A stretch of 64,000 bases of DNA from Natronincola ferrireducens (GTDB lineage: Bacteria; Bacillota; Clostridia; Peptostreptococcales; Natronincolaceae), in NCBI RefSeq assembly GCF_900100845.1, contig NZ_FNFP01000001.1, forward strand, positions 1,054,001 to 1,118,000, written 5' to 3'. The position numbers were made by a program, and so were the translations under genes. This document shows positions 1-9,211 of this stretch, piece by piece. Positions within the stretch are counted from its first letter, which is position 1, and each line of letters begins with the position of its first letter. The notes under the pieces are model-generated. The model was not told where the DNA came from and did not search any database. It saw only the letters and a program-made list of their open reading frames with translations.

Positions 1-1
1 T

Positions 2-997
2 TCTCATGTTCATATAGCTGGTGGAGGTGGGGAAGGGAGTTTCAAAACAAGAACCCCAGAAATCCAACTGTCAGACATTACTAAGGGGGGTGTTACTACT
101 GTTGTTGGATGCTTAGGAACTGATGGGACAACAAGAAATATGTTGAATCTTTTAGCAAAGGCTAGAGGGTTAGAGGAAGAAGGAATTACTACCTATATTT
201 ATACAGGCTCCTACCAAATTCCTATTAAGACAGTTACTGATAAAATAGAGGATGATATTGTTATTATAGATAAGATAATTGGTGTAGGAGAGATAGCCCT
301 ATCTGATCATCGTTCTTCTCAACCAACGGTACAGGAGCTAAAAAGGTTAGCTGCTGCTGCAAGAATGGGGGGGATTCTATCGGGAAAAGCAGGTATTGTA
401 AATGTACATTTGGGGGATGGAGAAGAAGCCATTGAATTGATTGAAGAGGTGGCAAAGACTACAGAAATTCCTATAAAACAATTTTTACCTACCCATATGA
501 ATCGCAATGAATATTTGTTTCAGAAGGCTATATGCTATGGTCAAAGGGGAGGCTTGATTGACCTCACCACCAGTACTACACCAAAGTTTCTAGAAGAAGG
601 AGAGATAAAGTCCAGTAGGGGGTTAAAAATACTATTAGAAAAAAAGGTTCCTATTGAAAATATTACCTTTAGTTCAGATGGTCAAGGAAGTCTGCCAGCC
701 TTTGATGAAAATGGAGAATATGTGGGATTACAAGTAGGTAAGGTCACCTCTTTATATGCAGCAGTAAGGGAGACTGTTGTAGAGGAGAAGGTTCCTATGG
801 AGGTAGCCCTACAGGTAGCCACATGTAATCCAGCCAATATCTTAAAGCTGTCTAAAAAGGGATATATTAAAGAAAATTATGATGCAGATATTGTCCTTCT
901 GGATAAAGATTCCTTAGAAATTGATACGGTTATTGCTTTAGGTAAGGTAATGATTGAAAAGGGAGAAGTAAAGGTAAAGGGAACCTTTGAAGGATAA
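2..997 (+). CDS. iadA: Beta-aspartyl (isoaspartyl) dipeptidase, 5' truncated by window edge
   Basis: Hydrolyses beta-aspartyl dipeptides produced when damaged proteins are degraded; a binuclear-zinc enzyme of the amidohydrolase superfamily, probably cytosolic. The reading frame is open from base 2, and 331 residues are visible against roughly 390 in the family, so about 55-60 N-terminal residues lie outside the window. The metal-binding HVH is at residues 2-4 and is followed by the glycine-rich GGGGEG and the TRTPE motif, which mark IadA rather than a dihydroorotase. A conserved PTHMNRNEYLF segment and a late FSSDGQGS segment supply further metal and catalytic residues. Its upstream partners cannot be seen. 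The family assignment is firm; the true start is unknown. Confidence 0.9.
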   Translation, partial: SHVHIAGGGGEGSFKTRTPEIQLSDITKGGVTTVVGCLGTDGTTRNMLNLLAKARGLEEEGITTYIYTGSYQIPIKTVTDKIEDDIVIIDKIIGVGEIALSDHRSSQPTVQELKRLAAAARMGGILSGKAGIVNVHLGDGEEAIELIEEVAKTTEIPIKQFLPTHMNRNEYLFQKAICYGQRGGLIDLTTSTTPKFLEEGEIKSSRGLKILLEKKVPIENITFSSDGQGSLPAFDENGEYVGLQVGKVTSLYAAVRETVVEEKVPMEVALQVATCNPANILKLSKKGYIKENYDADIVLLDKDSLEIDTVIALGKVMIEKGEVKVKGTFEG

Positions 998-1082
998 ATA
1001 GTGTCTAGGGGAGGGTTTTGTTATTTTCAATTGCATAGTACAAACACCTCTGTTTTATACTATAATAATAGGAGGTGGTAAA

Positions 1083-1199
1083 GTGACGAAGGCGATTGGC
1101 AAAGGAAAAAGAGAGAAAAATAGATCTGGAAAAGTAGGTAAGACCATGGATCAAATTGATACTAAGGGAGCAACAACAGCGAAAAAGCCACCAAAGTAA
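1083..1199 (+). CDS. Basic 38-residue microprotein, unknown function
   Basis: A short frame starting with GTG, preceded at the right distance (7 nt) by the strong ribosome binding site GGAGGTGG at 1071-1078. It encodes 38 residues that are very rich in Lys, Gly, Arg and Thr with no hydrophobic segment, so the product should be soluble and strongly basic. It ends 19 bases before the glycosylase start, so the two are probably co-transcribed. I do not recognise a family. A small nucleic-acid-binding or spore-associated protein would fit the composition, but that is a guess. Support rests on the ribosome binding site and the close spacing. Confidence 0.5.
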   Translation: MTKAIGKGKREKNRSGKVGKTMDQIDTKGATTAKKPPK

Positions 1200-1218
1200 A
1201 AAGCTAAGGAGATTACTA

Positions 1219-1833
1219 ATGAAAAAACTAGGGAGAGAATTTTATAATAGACCTACTTTAGAGGTGGCAAAGGATTTGCTTGGAAAATATTTGGTTCACC
1301 ATAGGGGAGGAAAGCAACTTATAGGTAAAATTGTAGAAACAGAGGCTTATATGGCGGATTTAGACAAGGCATGTCATGCCTACAATAATAAGCTGACCCC
1401 TAGGACTCAAGTATTGTTTGGCCTCCCTGGTACTGCCTATGTATATTTGATTTATGGGATGTACCATTGCTTTAATGTAGTTACAGAGGAAGAAGGTAAA
1501 GGAGCGGCAGTATTGATAAGGGCTATTGAACCTATAGAAGGACTAGAAACCATGGGAGTAAACAGATATAAAAAATCCTTTCATGATGTATCTAAGTCTC
1601 AGCTAAAAAATCTAACCAATGGTCCCGGCAAGCTTTGTATAGCCATGGAAATCACCAAAGCAAATAATGAAATGGATCTCTGTGGAGATAGGTTATACAT
1701 AAGGGAGGCTGATGAAAAAGCATCTTTAGATATTGTAACAACAACTCGGATTAATATAGATTATGCAGAGGAAGCCATTGATTTTCCTTGGCGTTTTTAT
1801 ATAAAAGATAATCCCTATGTCTCAAAAAAATAA
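1219..1833 (+). CDS. DNA-3-methyladenine glycosylase, AAG/Mpg type
   Basis: Base-excision-repair glycosylase that removes alkylated purines such as 3-methyladenine. The 204-residue protein matches the usual length of bacterial AAG-family enzymes. Family features seen: N-terminal FYNRPTLEVAKDLLGK, the catalytic-region ETEAYM, then DKACHAYN, a GTAYVYLIYGMYHCFN strand, a VLIRAIEP segment and the C-terminal NGPGKLC. I chose ATG 1219 because AAGGAG lies at 1206-1211; an in-frame ATG at 1156 would overlap the microprotein and has no ribosome binding site. The stop codon overlaps the first base pairs of the downstream terminator. Confidence 0.92.
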   Translation: MKKLGREFYNRPTLEVAKDLLGKYLVHHRGGKQLIGKIVETEAYMADLDKACHAYNNKLTPRTQVLFGLPGTAYVYLIYGMYHCFNVVTEEEGKGAAVLIRAIEPIEGLETMGVNRYKKSFHDVSKSQLKNLTNGPGKLCIAMEITKANNEMDLCGDRLYIREADEKASLDIVTTTRINIDYAEEAIDFPWRFYIKDNPYVSKK

Positions 1834-1862
1834 GCCATTGCCCTAGAGCAATGGCTTTGTAA
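1831..1862. terminator. Bidirectional terminator between glycosylase and GGDEF genes
   Basis: A 10-bp perfect stem (AAGCCATTGC / GCAATGGCTT) with a 4-nt loop lies between two convergent genes. On the minus strand it is followed by a run of seven T, so it is most canonical for the GGDEF gene. The plus-strand stop codon (1831-1833) shares two bases with the stem. Confidence 0.85.
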
Positions 1863-1875
1863 CTTTTATGGTGTT

Positions 1876-3099
1876 TTATAGAATTTTATGGCTTTGCTTA
1901 TGGACATACATTCGATTATCGGCTATTTTGAAAAGTGCCTTCATGGTACATGCATCCGTTGGATAATGGGCTACACCATAACTAAATTCAATATAAATGC
2001 AAGCAGATTCTACTTGTAATGGATGGTGCTCGAAGTGTCTATTTATTTTTTCGATAATAATTTCTATAGTCTCTAAGTCCGTATAAAGAAAAGCTCCTAA
2101 AAATTCATCACCACCATAACGACCTAGAATATCACAATCACGGATATTATTTTTAATTCCAAGGGCAAACTGTTTAATGAGCAGATCTCCTACCTGATGA
2201 CCAAAGGTGTCATTGGTCATTTTTAAATTATTTAAATCAAACACTACTAAAGAGAAGGTTTCCTTATACCTTTCGGCCTTCTTAAATAAAGCTTCAAATA
2301 CCTCTTCAAAATAATAACGATTATAGATATCGGTTAAACGATCATATTTTAATAAATAAAGCATTTTGTCCAGTAATTCATGATTTCGAATAGCTGTGCT
2401 TATTTGTTTAGAGAAATAATCCATAAAGGCTACGTCCATATCTGTAAAGCCGTTGGGGTTTTTGCTATCAACATTAATAATACCGTATAATTTATTATCC
2501 ACTTTAATAGGTGCACAAATAACTGCTTTAGTAGTAAAGGCATTAGCCTTTTGGAGTTTGGCATAAATATTTGGATCAAGGGTATTTTCATCAAATTCCT
2601 CAACATTTCTAATGATACAGGCTTTAGATGTATTTCTCTTATTATTTTTATACAAGAAAGAATCTTCTAATTTTATATAAAGGTTTTTAAACTTTTCATA
2701 ATCAAAGCCCACTAAAGCTTCATATTGCAAATTATTATTATCATCTAAAATCAATAGACTTCCCATTTCTGCATCGTCAATGGATTCTACAGCTTTTTGA
2801 AGAATTAATTGAAACAGTTGATGGGTATTTTCAATGGTTAAGATAGAATCACTGATTTCTATAACACTTTCTAAAATTTTTTTGTTTTTTTCATGACTAG
2901 AGCCCTGTATATTTAATTGTGTAAGGATGAACCTGTATATAGTTAAGGAAATACCAATTGTTACAATAGAAATAACAAAAGTAATAAAAAAACCATATTT
3001 CACTTTAATATTGGTTGGTAGGATAAAAATATAAGAAAGTAATATAAAACTATACAAAGCAACAACTTTCAAGATAAAAGCAGAAGCAGATTTCTTCAT
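1876..3099 (-). CDS. Membrane-anchored GAF-GGDEF diguanylate cyclase
   Basis: Predicted to make cyclic di-GMP from two GTP at the membrane. The 407 residues carry two hydrophobic helices (about 8-28 and 35-59), a GAF domain (about 75-240) and a GGDEF domain (about 245-405). The catalytic motif GGDEF is intact at 329-333, and an inhibitory-site RxxD (RDCD, 320-323) sits exactly five residues upstream, so product inhibition is likely. The GAF domain would sense a small ligand that I cannot name. It is transcribed alone, between a shared terminator and plsC on the same strand. Contrast the degenerate GGDEF protein at 38.6 kb. Confidence 0.9.
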   Translation of the reverse strand: MKKSASAFILKVVALYSFILLSYIFILPTNIKVKYGFFITFVISIVTIGISLTIYRFILTQLNIQGSSHEKNKKILESVIEISDSILTIENTHQLFQLILQKAVESIDDAEMGSLLILDDNNNLQYEALVGFDYEKFKNLYIKLEDSFLYKNNKRNTSKACIIRNVEEFDENTLDPNIYAKLQKANAFTTKAVICAPIKVDNKLYGIINVDSKNPNGFTDMDVAFMDYFSKQISTAIRNHELLDKMLYLLKYDRLTDIYNRYYFEEVFEALFKKAERYKETFSLVVFDLNNLKMTNDTFGHQVGDLLIKQFALGIKNNIRDCDILGRYGGDEFLGAFLYTDLETIEIIIEKINRHFEHHPLQVESACIYIEFSYGVAHYPTDACTMKALFKIADNRMYVHKQSHKIL

Positions 3100-3156
3100 T
3101 GCAACACCTCGTCAACTTGAGTTTTACTAGTGATGTAGTAGGTCTAAAGAATCTCC

Positions 3157-3873
3157 CTACAAATGATTTTTAATGGTTTCAAAGATTTTAACCGTCAAAT
3201 CATTGGAGGTTTCTTTAGTAAATTCATCGGGATAAATAGCTGGGGATATGATTACTTCCACATTAGCAGGCTTTAAATCCCGATCATTATTGGCTTCTAA
3301 TATTTTATAAGTATTTTTAATAGTAATAGGGACGATAGGAACATAGGCTTTTTGTGCTGCCTTTAAACTACCTGGTTTAAAGGGATTTAACTCACTGCTT
3401 TTGCTCCTGGTTCCTTCAGGGAAAATAACCATAGACTGTCCAGTTTTTAAGTTTTCAGTAGTTTCCTTAATAGCCAATAATGATTGTCGGATATCATTTC
3501 TATCTATAAATACCCCTTCCATACATTCCAACCATTTACTGATAATAGGCCATTTTTTCAATTCAATTTTTGCTAGAAAGCCCAAAGACTTTGGCAGGTA
3601 TAACAATAGTATAGGAATGTCAAAATAGCCCTGATGGTTGCTTACAAATAATACTGATCCATCCTTTGGTATATGCTCCAATCCTGTTACCTTAACGGTG
3701 CTGCCGGTGGAACCTATCAATATAGTACACCATTTTTTACTGATCCCATCGGTGTAGCTTCTTTTTTCCTCTGTACGTCCTTCCTTATGTAGCTTTTTTA
3801 CCTTTGGTATGGCAAAGACCTTCACATACAAACCATATAATAAAAAGTGAGCAATTCCAAAAAACTTTTTCAT
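3157..3873 (-). CDS. plsC: 1-acyl-sn-glycerol-3-phosphate acyltransferase (PlsC family)
   Basis: Second acyltransferase of phospholipid synthesis, converting lysophosphatidate to phosphatidate at the cytoplasmic membrane. The protein has 238 residues, typical for the family. The catalytic HX4D motif is visible as H80-D85 (NHQGYFD) and the glycerol-phosphate-binding motif FPEGTR at 151-156. A short hydrophobic N-terminus precedes the domain. It sits 57 bases upstream of the GGDEF gene on the same strand and could be co-transcribed with it. The start is the ATG behind a GGAGG ribosome binding site on the minus strand. Confidence 0.92.
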   Translation of the reverse strand: MKKFFGIAHFLLYGLYVKVFAIPKVKKLHKEGRTEEKRSYTDGISKKWCTILIGSTGSTVKVTGLEHIPKDGSVLFVSNHQGYFDIPILLLYLPKSLGFLAKIELKKWPIISKWLECMEGVFIDRNDIRQSLLAIKETTENLKTGQSMVIFPEGTRSKSSELNPFKPGSLKAAQKAYVPIVPITIKNTYKILEANNDRDLKPANVEVIISPAIYPDEFTKETSNDLTVKIFETIKNHL

Positions 3874-4046
3874 TTTTTGTTCCCTCCTAGCTAAGACAGC
3901 ATAATGTTATGATGTTATTATATTATCATATAATTTGAGGGGTTTAAAGAAAACTTTTCATTTTAGGTTCTTTTTAGGGAAAACAGGAAATAGAAAATAT
4001 ATGAAGAATAATATATATAAATTTTGTGGATTAGAGGGAGGGTAAA

Positions 4047-4880
4047 ATGATGGGTAAATTTAACGTAGCTGTTTGTCAAATGTTGGTTACAGACAATAAA
4101 AAGAAGAACCTAGAAAAAGCTGAGGCTATGATTCGTGAGGCTCAGTCCCAAGGAGCACAGCTGGTGGTTTTGCCAGAAATATTTAATTGTCTCTATAATA
4201 ATGATTATATGAGGGAAATGGCAGAGGACTTTCCAGGGGTAACCACAACTATGTTGAGAAATCTAGCTAAGGAACTTGGTTTATATATTGTAGGAGGATC
4301 TATACCAGAAAAGTCAAAGGAGAAAATTTTCAACACTTCTTATACTTTTAACCCAGAAGGAGATTTGATTGCTACCTACAGAAAGATGCATCTGTTTGAT
4401 ATTGATGTTAAGGGAAAAATTACTTTTAAGGAATCTGATATTCTAGCCTCTGGAGAAGGGATAACGGTAGTGGATACTGAATTTTGTAAAATAGGCATTG
4501 CCATATGCTATGATATGAGATTTCCAGAACTGATGAGATTAATGGCTTTAAAGGGGGCAGAGGTTATTGTAGTGCCAGCTGCCTTTAACACCACTACAGG
4601 TCCAGCCCACTGGCATGATACCATCAAAATAAGAGCAGTAGATAATCAAGTATATTTTATTGCCGCATCTCCTGCCCGTAACCTTGAATCCAGTTACCAT
4701 GCCTATGGTCATTCTACGATTATGAATCCATGGGGGGAGATTGTGGCTACCACCAATGAAGAAGAATCCATTATTTATGGTGAAATAGATTTAGATTATA
4801 TAAAAAAAGTAAGGGAGGAACTGCCCTTATTAAAGCATCGTCGAACAGATTTATATAGATTAGAAATCCTAGAAAAATAA
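4047..4880 (+). CDS. Nitrilase-superfamily amidase (omega-amidase/NIT2-like)
   Basis: A carbon-nitrogen hydrolase of 277 residues with the complete catalytic triad Glu44 (LPEIF), Lys113 (YRKMHLF) and Cys154 (AICYDMRFPE). The sequence resembles omega-amidase (NIT2/YafV), which deaminates alpha-ketoglutaramate and alpha-ketosuccinamate left by transaminases. Substrate specificity within this superfamily is hard to read from sequence, so the omega-amidase reading is an inference. The ribosome binding site GAGGGAGGG ends a few bases before tandem ATG codons at 4047 and 4050; either may be used. The gene stands alone between divergent plsC and the SleB-like gene. Confidence 0.85.
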   Translation: MMGKFNVAVCQMLVTDNKKKNLEKAEAMIREAQSQGAQLVVLPEIFNCLYNNDYMREMAEDFPGVTTTMLRNLAKELGLYIVGGSIPEKSKEKIFNTSYTFNPEGDLIATYRKMHLFDIDVKGKITFKESDILASGEGITVVDTEFCKIGIAICYDMRFPELMRLMALKGAEVIVVPAAFNTTTGPAHWHDTIKIRAVDNQVYFIAASPARNLESSYHAYGHSTIMNPWGEIVATTNEEESIIYGEIDLDYIKKVREELPLLKHRRTDLYRLEILEK

Positions 4881-5132
4881 TTTATAAAATTAAAGGGGAG
4901 GGAGAAACTGGGCAAAAAATCACACCCATAAATTAGATGAAAAGTTAAAATGAACCATGGCTATGGTAAAATATCATGAATTACAATATATTGGAAACAA
5001 CCATGTAACCTATAGTTTCTAAGGGCACTCCCCTTTGGCAAATCTTACAACCCCTGAAAATGTATACACTACTTCTCCTTTATGCTAAAATTTTTTAGAG
5101 CAAAGCTAAAAAAGCTAGAGAGGTTGATGTAT

Positions 5133-6023
5133 ATGAAAATACCATCGAAAAAAATAATAATTGGCATATTAGCAGCAACACTATTGATTGGAGCTGTTGC
5201 TTCAGGACTGTTAGCAAATCCAGCTATTCTAAAAATGGAAGATGCTATCATGGGAACTGAAGGATACTTAGGAGGGGAGGATAACCTAGCCTATGAAACT
5301 TCGGAGGAAGATTTAGAAGAAGTTGAAGATAGAGAAGACGTTATAGATGACTTTAAAGATGAAGTGGTTAAAGAAATTAAAGAAATTAAAGAAAAGACCA
5401 CTACAGAAGTTAAACAGCAAAATACAGTAGATAAGTCCCCTATTACTGGCGAAAGGTATACTGTAAAAAGTGGCGACACATTATCTTTAATTGCCCAAAG
5501 AGCTGGAGTCTCCTTAGGGCAATTAAGAAGTATCAATGGTTTAAACTCTGATACCATCTATATTGGACAAGTACTAAAAACTAAAGGAACATCACCAACT
5601 ACAAATGTTGCCGCAGCTACAAATACCCAGTCCCCATCAAGGGGAGGATCTCAAAGGGATGAGGATATCTATTGGTTGAGTAGAATTATCCACGCAGAGG
5701 CTCAAGGAGAGCCTTACCAAGGTAAGGTAGCTGTAGGAAACGTTATTTTAAATAGGGTAAGAAGTGGGAAATTCCCCAACACCATCTATGGAGTAATCTT
5801 TGACCGACAGGACGGTTATACACAGTTTTCACCAGTTATAGATGGAACTATTTATAATACCCCCCATAAAGATAGTGTTAAAGCAGCAACTGAAGTTTTA
5901 AATGGTGTTAGACCTGTGGGAGAAGCACTATACTTCTTAAATCCAAGAAAGGCAACAAACTTTTGGATTGTAAATAACCGACAATATATGAAAACTATTG
6001 GAGACCATGATTTTTACTATTAA
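5133..6023 (+). CDS. Secreted LysM plus SleB-type cell-wall/cortex hydrolase
   Basis: Peptidoglycan hydrolase, probably acting on cortex or wall peptidoglycan. The 296 residues comprise a signal or anchor helix (about 8-28), a long Glu/Asp/Lys-rich linker (about 45-95) likely to be extended or coiled, one LysM domain (107-151) and a Hydrolase_2/SleB domain (about 178-296) with the expected acid E189 in HAEAQGE. I chose ATG 5133 because AGAGAGG at 5117-5123 is nine bases away; an in-frame ATG at 5127 is too close and one at 5082 has no ribosome binding site. SleB domains are typical of spore formers. A role in germination or mother-cell wall turnover cannot be told apart from sequence. Confidence 0.88.
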   Translation: MKIPSKKIIIGILAATLLIGAVASGLLANPAILKMEDAIMGTEGYLGGEDNLAYETSEEDLEEVEDREDVIDDFKDEVVKEIKEIKEKTTTEVKQQNTVDKSPITGERYTVKSGDTLSLIAQRAGVSLGQLRSINGLNSDTIYIGQVLKTKGTSPTTNVAAATNTQSPSRGGSQRDEDIYWLSRIIHAEAQGEPYQGKVAVGNVILNRVRSGKFPNTIYGVIFDRQDGYTQFSPVIDGTIYNTPHKDSVKAATEVLNGVRPVGEALYFLNPRKATNFWIVNNRQYMKTIGDHDFYY

Positions 6024-6043
6024 ATAAAACTAAGAATTAAAAA

Positions 6044-6086
6044 ATAAAACTAAGGGTGGAGTATTTCACCCTTAGTTTTATTTTTG
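6044..6086. terminator. Terminator after the SleB-like gene
   Basis: A 13-bp stem (AAAACTAAGGGTG with its complement), an 8-nt loop, and a T-rich 3' side. The 5' side is A-rich, so it can also stop convergent folC transcription. Confidence 0.88.
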
Positions 6087-6131
6087 ACCCTCCATAAGCG
6101 ACTGCCGTAGAATTGTAGACTTTAGCCATAT

Positions 6132-7451
6132 TTAGCTTGCTTCTTTTTTATTGTGCATATAGTTTAATAAAATATTTTTCACATCTCCAATTAAGTAAAG
6201 GGATCCTGTAAAAATAGTAACTTCATCGAGAGCTGTATTTTTCAGACCGTATATTACTGCCTCCTCTAAAGAAGAGATAATAGCAGTTTCTTTACCAAAA
6301 AGAAGGGTTTTATCCATCAATTCCTCAGGTTCCATAGCTCGTGGGCTGTTAGGACGAGTAAAGACAACTTTATTACATAGAGGTACGAGATTCCCCAAAA
6401 CCCCTTCTACATCCTTATCCCTCAACATACCAATAACCATATTGATTTTTTGCCCTTGAAAATATTGTTGAATAGCTTGCTTTAATACCTCAGAGCCCTG
6501 GAGGTTATGGGCCCCATCAATCAAAACTAAGGGGTTATGATGCAATATTTCCAATCTTCCTCCCCAAAAATTACTATATAAACCCTTAAATAGGCTGTCA
6601 TTACTAATAGAAAGCATATTATTTTCTCTTAACACCATTAAAGTAAGTGTAGCCAAAGCAGCATTATAAACTTGATGTTTACCTATCATTTTAATCTTCA
6701 AGTCTTCATAATGGCCAAATGCTGTGGAGAGATTGAAAATCTGCTCTTTAATATTCATATCCAGCAGGTCTACATCCTTTTCCTGTAAGCTATAAATTTT
6801 AGCATTTTTATCTTTTGCAACCTTTTTAATAACCTCTTCAACCATAGGTTCTTGCCAATGGTAGGTTACCATACCCTGGGGCTTGATGATACCAGCCTTA
6901 TGGAGGGCAATCTGCCTAAGATCAGATCCTAAAATATCAATATGATCTATACCTATAGGTGTAATCACAGAAATCAGTGAATTTTTGATAATGTTTGTAG
7001 CATCTGTTAATCCACCTAATCCTACCTCTAAAATAACATAATCTACTTTTTCTTTAACAAAATATAAAAAGGCCATTAATGTCATCATATCAAACATTGC
7101 AGGAGGGTCCATCCCCTCCTCTAGTAGAGGTAAAATTACTTTAGATAAATCATCAACTATAGCTGCAAAGTCCTCTTTTGAAGCATTAATACCGTTAATT
7201 TTAATTCTGTCGGTATAACATTGCAAATGTGGAGAGGTAAAAAGACCAACTTTATATCCTTCTGCCATCAACATGCTGTGGATAAAGGAACAAGTGGAAC
7301 CTTTACCATTGGTTCCAGCTACATGAATAAATTTCAAGTGATCCTGAGGATTACCTAAAACATGTAATATTTTACCGATATTTTCTAAGCTTAATTTTGT
7401 TCCAAAACTATGATTTTTTTCAATAAATTGAATGGCCTCCCAAAAGTTCAA
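6132..7451 (-). CDS. folC: Folylpolyglutamate synthase / dihydrofolate synthase
   Basis: Adds glutamate to dihydropteroate and folates, retaining them in the cell and making the polyglutamylated cofactor. It has 439 residues, the normal FolC length. The Mur-ligase-type P-loop GTNGKGST is at 46-53, followed by LFTSPHL, the HIDILG region and the C-terminal DGAHN motif, which is diagnostic for FolC over MurC-F. The minus-strand ATG is preceded by an AGGAG ribosome binding site. The gene is monocistronic, transcribed away from the lysine operon; about 700 bases separate the two starts. Confidence 0.94.
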   Translation of the reverse strand: MNFWEAIQFIEKNHSFGTKLSLENIGKILHVLGNPQDHLKFIHVAGTNGKGSTCSFIHSMLMAEGYKVGLFTSPHLQCYTDRIKINGINASKEDFAAIVDDLSKVILPLLEEGMDPPAMFDMMTLMAFLYFVKEKVDYVILEVGLGGLTDATNIIKNSLISVITPIGIDHIDILGSDLRQIALHKAGIIKPQGMVTYHWQEPMVEEVIKKVAKDKNAKIYSLQEKDVDLLDMNIKEQIFNLSTAFGHYEDLKIKMIGKHQVYNAALATLTLMVLRENNMLSISNDSLFKGLYSNFWGGRLEILHHNPLVLIDGAHNLQGSEVLKQAIQQYFQGQKINMVIGMLRDKDVEGVLGNLVPLCNKVVFTRPNSPRAMEPEELMDKTLLFGKETAIISSLEEAVIYGLKNTALDEVTIFTGSLYLIGDVKNILLNYMHNKKEAS

Positions 7452-7699
7452 CCAACACTCCTCCTAATCATGATAATAGATTTTTTTCTTTGCAATAGAT
7501 TTATTATACAACCAAAAAATCTCCTATACAATAGGGAAAAATCAAGAAAAAACTTGTTTAGGAAAATATTTTTTCGACAGAAACAAACAAAGTAAAAAAA
7601 TACCAAAAACTGCCTAGAAACAGGTTTTATATCCCTAAGCTGTATGATCCATTGGGTTATAGATGGGGTTTATAAAATACTAATAATTTTAAATTAAAG

Positions 7700-7729
7700 T
7701 TGACAGAATTATTAAAAGTATGTTAAACT
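7700..7729 (+). promoter_or_regulatory. Candidate sigma-A promoter upstream of the lysine riboswitch
   Basis: A perfect -35 hexamer TTGACA (7700-7705) is followed after 17-18 bases by TTAAAC/TAAACT, a weak -10. It lies about 90 bases upstream of the first conserved riboswitch base, so a second start closer to the aptamer is possible; several TATAAT-like strings occur at 7770-7800. Confidence 0.4.
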
Positions 7730-7819
7730 ACCTTAAATGTTAACAAAGATCAAGTATAAATTTAAAAATCTATAATATTGATAATATTTAAGACTATAAT
7801 TAAATATATAATTAATAAA

Positions 7820-7990
7820 TAGAGGTGCACTGAAGATGAGTATATAGTAGGTGACAAGAGGGAAACCCTCAATACTACTATAAAAAGGCTGACGTGCCGA
7901 AGCTGTTGAATAGTTATCGATTTAACGGCTGGGGGTTTAGTGAATAGCTAAATCACTGTCATGGGGATAATGTCCATGGGGCGCTATTTG
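7820..7990 (+). promoter_or_regulatory. Lysine riboswitch (L box) aptamer
   Basis: This stretch carries the conserved core of the lysine aptamer in order: AGAGGTGCACTGAAGATGAG, then AGTAGGTGACAAGAGG, GTGCCGAAGC, the GGCTGGGG strand, TCACTGTCATGGGG and the closing GGGCGCTATTT. A five-helix fold is plausible, with the P1 partner strands at the two ends. It sits immediately upstream of a terminator and of asd-dapA-dapB-dapH-lysC, exactly the genes this class regulates. Lysine binding should favour the terminator at 8071 and shut the operon off. Confidence 0.93.
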
Positions 7991-8070
7991 TTAATTGCAA
8001 GGTTCATAGATGATTTAATAGATATTGCTATTATTTATTAACATGTCTTGTTTACTATTGCATTAACAAA

Positions 8071-8099
8071 CTCCTAGGATTTAACCTAGGAGATTTTTA
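8071..8099 (+). terminator. Riboswitch-controlled terminator before asd
   Basis: An 8-bp perfect stem CTCCTAGG / CCTAGGAG with a 6-nt loop and a following T run lies 61 bases upstream of the asd start codon. It is the expected expression platform of the lysine riboswitch. I did not work out the antiterminator pairing. Confidence 0.85.
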
Positions 8100-8159
8100 T
8101 TAGTCTTAATATATGAAAAATATTACTAAATCAATTAATTTATGGGAGGAGAATATGAA

Positions 8160-9155
8160 ATGGGTTTATCAATTGGTGTTGTAGGAGCAACAGGAGCTGT
8201 TGGTAGAAAGGTAATTGAAATTTTAAAGGAGAGAAAGGTGCCTATTGAGAAGTTAAGAGTGTTTGCATCAGCCAGATCTGCCGGAGAAAAGTTGGATTTC
8301 AATGGGCAAGAGGTTACAGTAGAGCTACTAACAGAAGAAGTTATGAAGGATAAATTTGATTACTTACTATTTTCAGCTGGTGGAGGTGTATCAGAAAAAT
8401 ATGCCCCCATTGCAGCCGAGGCAGGAAATATCGCTATAGATAACTCCTCACAATGGAGAATGACTGAAGGGATTCCATTGGTAGTACCTGAGGTAAATCC
8501 CCATGTGCTAAAGGATTATAGAGGTATTATAGCAAACCCCAACTGTTCTACTATACAAATGATGGTGGCTTTAGCACCATTGCATAAGCGATATGGTATT
8601 AAAAGAATAGTTGTATCCACCTACCAAGCTGTGTCAGGCAGCGGTCACAACGCTATTGTAGAGCTGGAAGGTCAAATGCGGGATGCTGAACATCCAAATC
8701 AAGTTTATCCTAAGAAAATTGCTGCCAACTGTATTCCTCATATAGATGTATTTAATGAAAATGGATTTACAAAAGAAGAATTAAAAATGGTGTACGAGAC
8801 ACAAAAGATATTAGAAGATAATACTATAGAAGTAAATGCGACTACTGTTAGAATTCCTGTGTTTTATGGACATAGTGAATCTATCTACCTAGAGTTTAAG
8901 GAGGAGCCGGATTTAAAAGAGGTAAGAGAAATTCTTGAAAATGCTCCAGGTGTAGTTGTATTAGATAATCCAGCAAATAACGAGTATCCAACACCTTTAG
9001 AAACAGCTAATACAGATGATACTTACGTAGGCCGTATACGAAGGGATTTATACAATCCTAAGGCACTATCTCTTTGGGTAGTTGCAGATAACCTAAGAAA
9101 AGGTGCTGCCACCAATGCTGTACAAATTATAGAGGTAATGGAGGCAATGAAGTAA
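8160..9155 (+). CDS. asd: Aspartate-semialdehyde dehydrogenase
   Basis: Reduces L-aspartyl phosphate with NADPH to aspartate semialdehyde, the branch-point precursor of lysine, diaminopimelate, threonine and methionine. The protein has 331 residues. The nucleotide-binding GATGAVG is at 9-15 and the catalytic cysteine is C129 in ANPNCST. I chose ATG 8160 because GGGAGGAG (8144-8151) is properly spaced from it; an in-frame ATG at 8142 lies before that ribosome binding site. First gene of the riboswitch-controlled operon, 56 bases before dapA. Confidence 0.94.
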   Translation: MGLSIGVVGATGAVGRKVIEILKERKVPIEKLRVFASARSAGEKLDFNGQEVTVELLTEEVMKDKFDYLLFSAGGGVSEKYAPIAAEAGNIAIDNSSQWRMTEGIPLVVPEVNPHVLKDYRGIIANPNCSTIQMMVALAPLHKRYGIKRIVVSTYQAVSGSGHNAIVELEGQMRDAEHPNQVYPKKIAANCIPHIDVFNENGFTKEELKMVYETQKILEDNTIEVNATTVRIPVFYGHSESIYLEFKEEPDLKEVREILENAPGVVVLDNPANNEYPTPLETANTDDTYVGRIRRDLYNPKALSLWVVADNLRKGAATNAVQIIEVMEAMK

Positions 9156-9211
9156 GGTATAGGATTTTTAAAAAGTAGGGTTTAAAAATAAAATGAAAAG
9201 GAGGAAAAATT

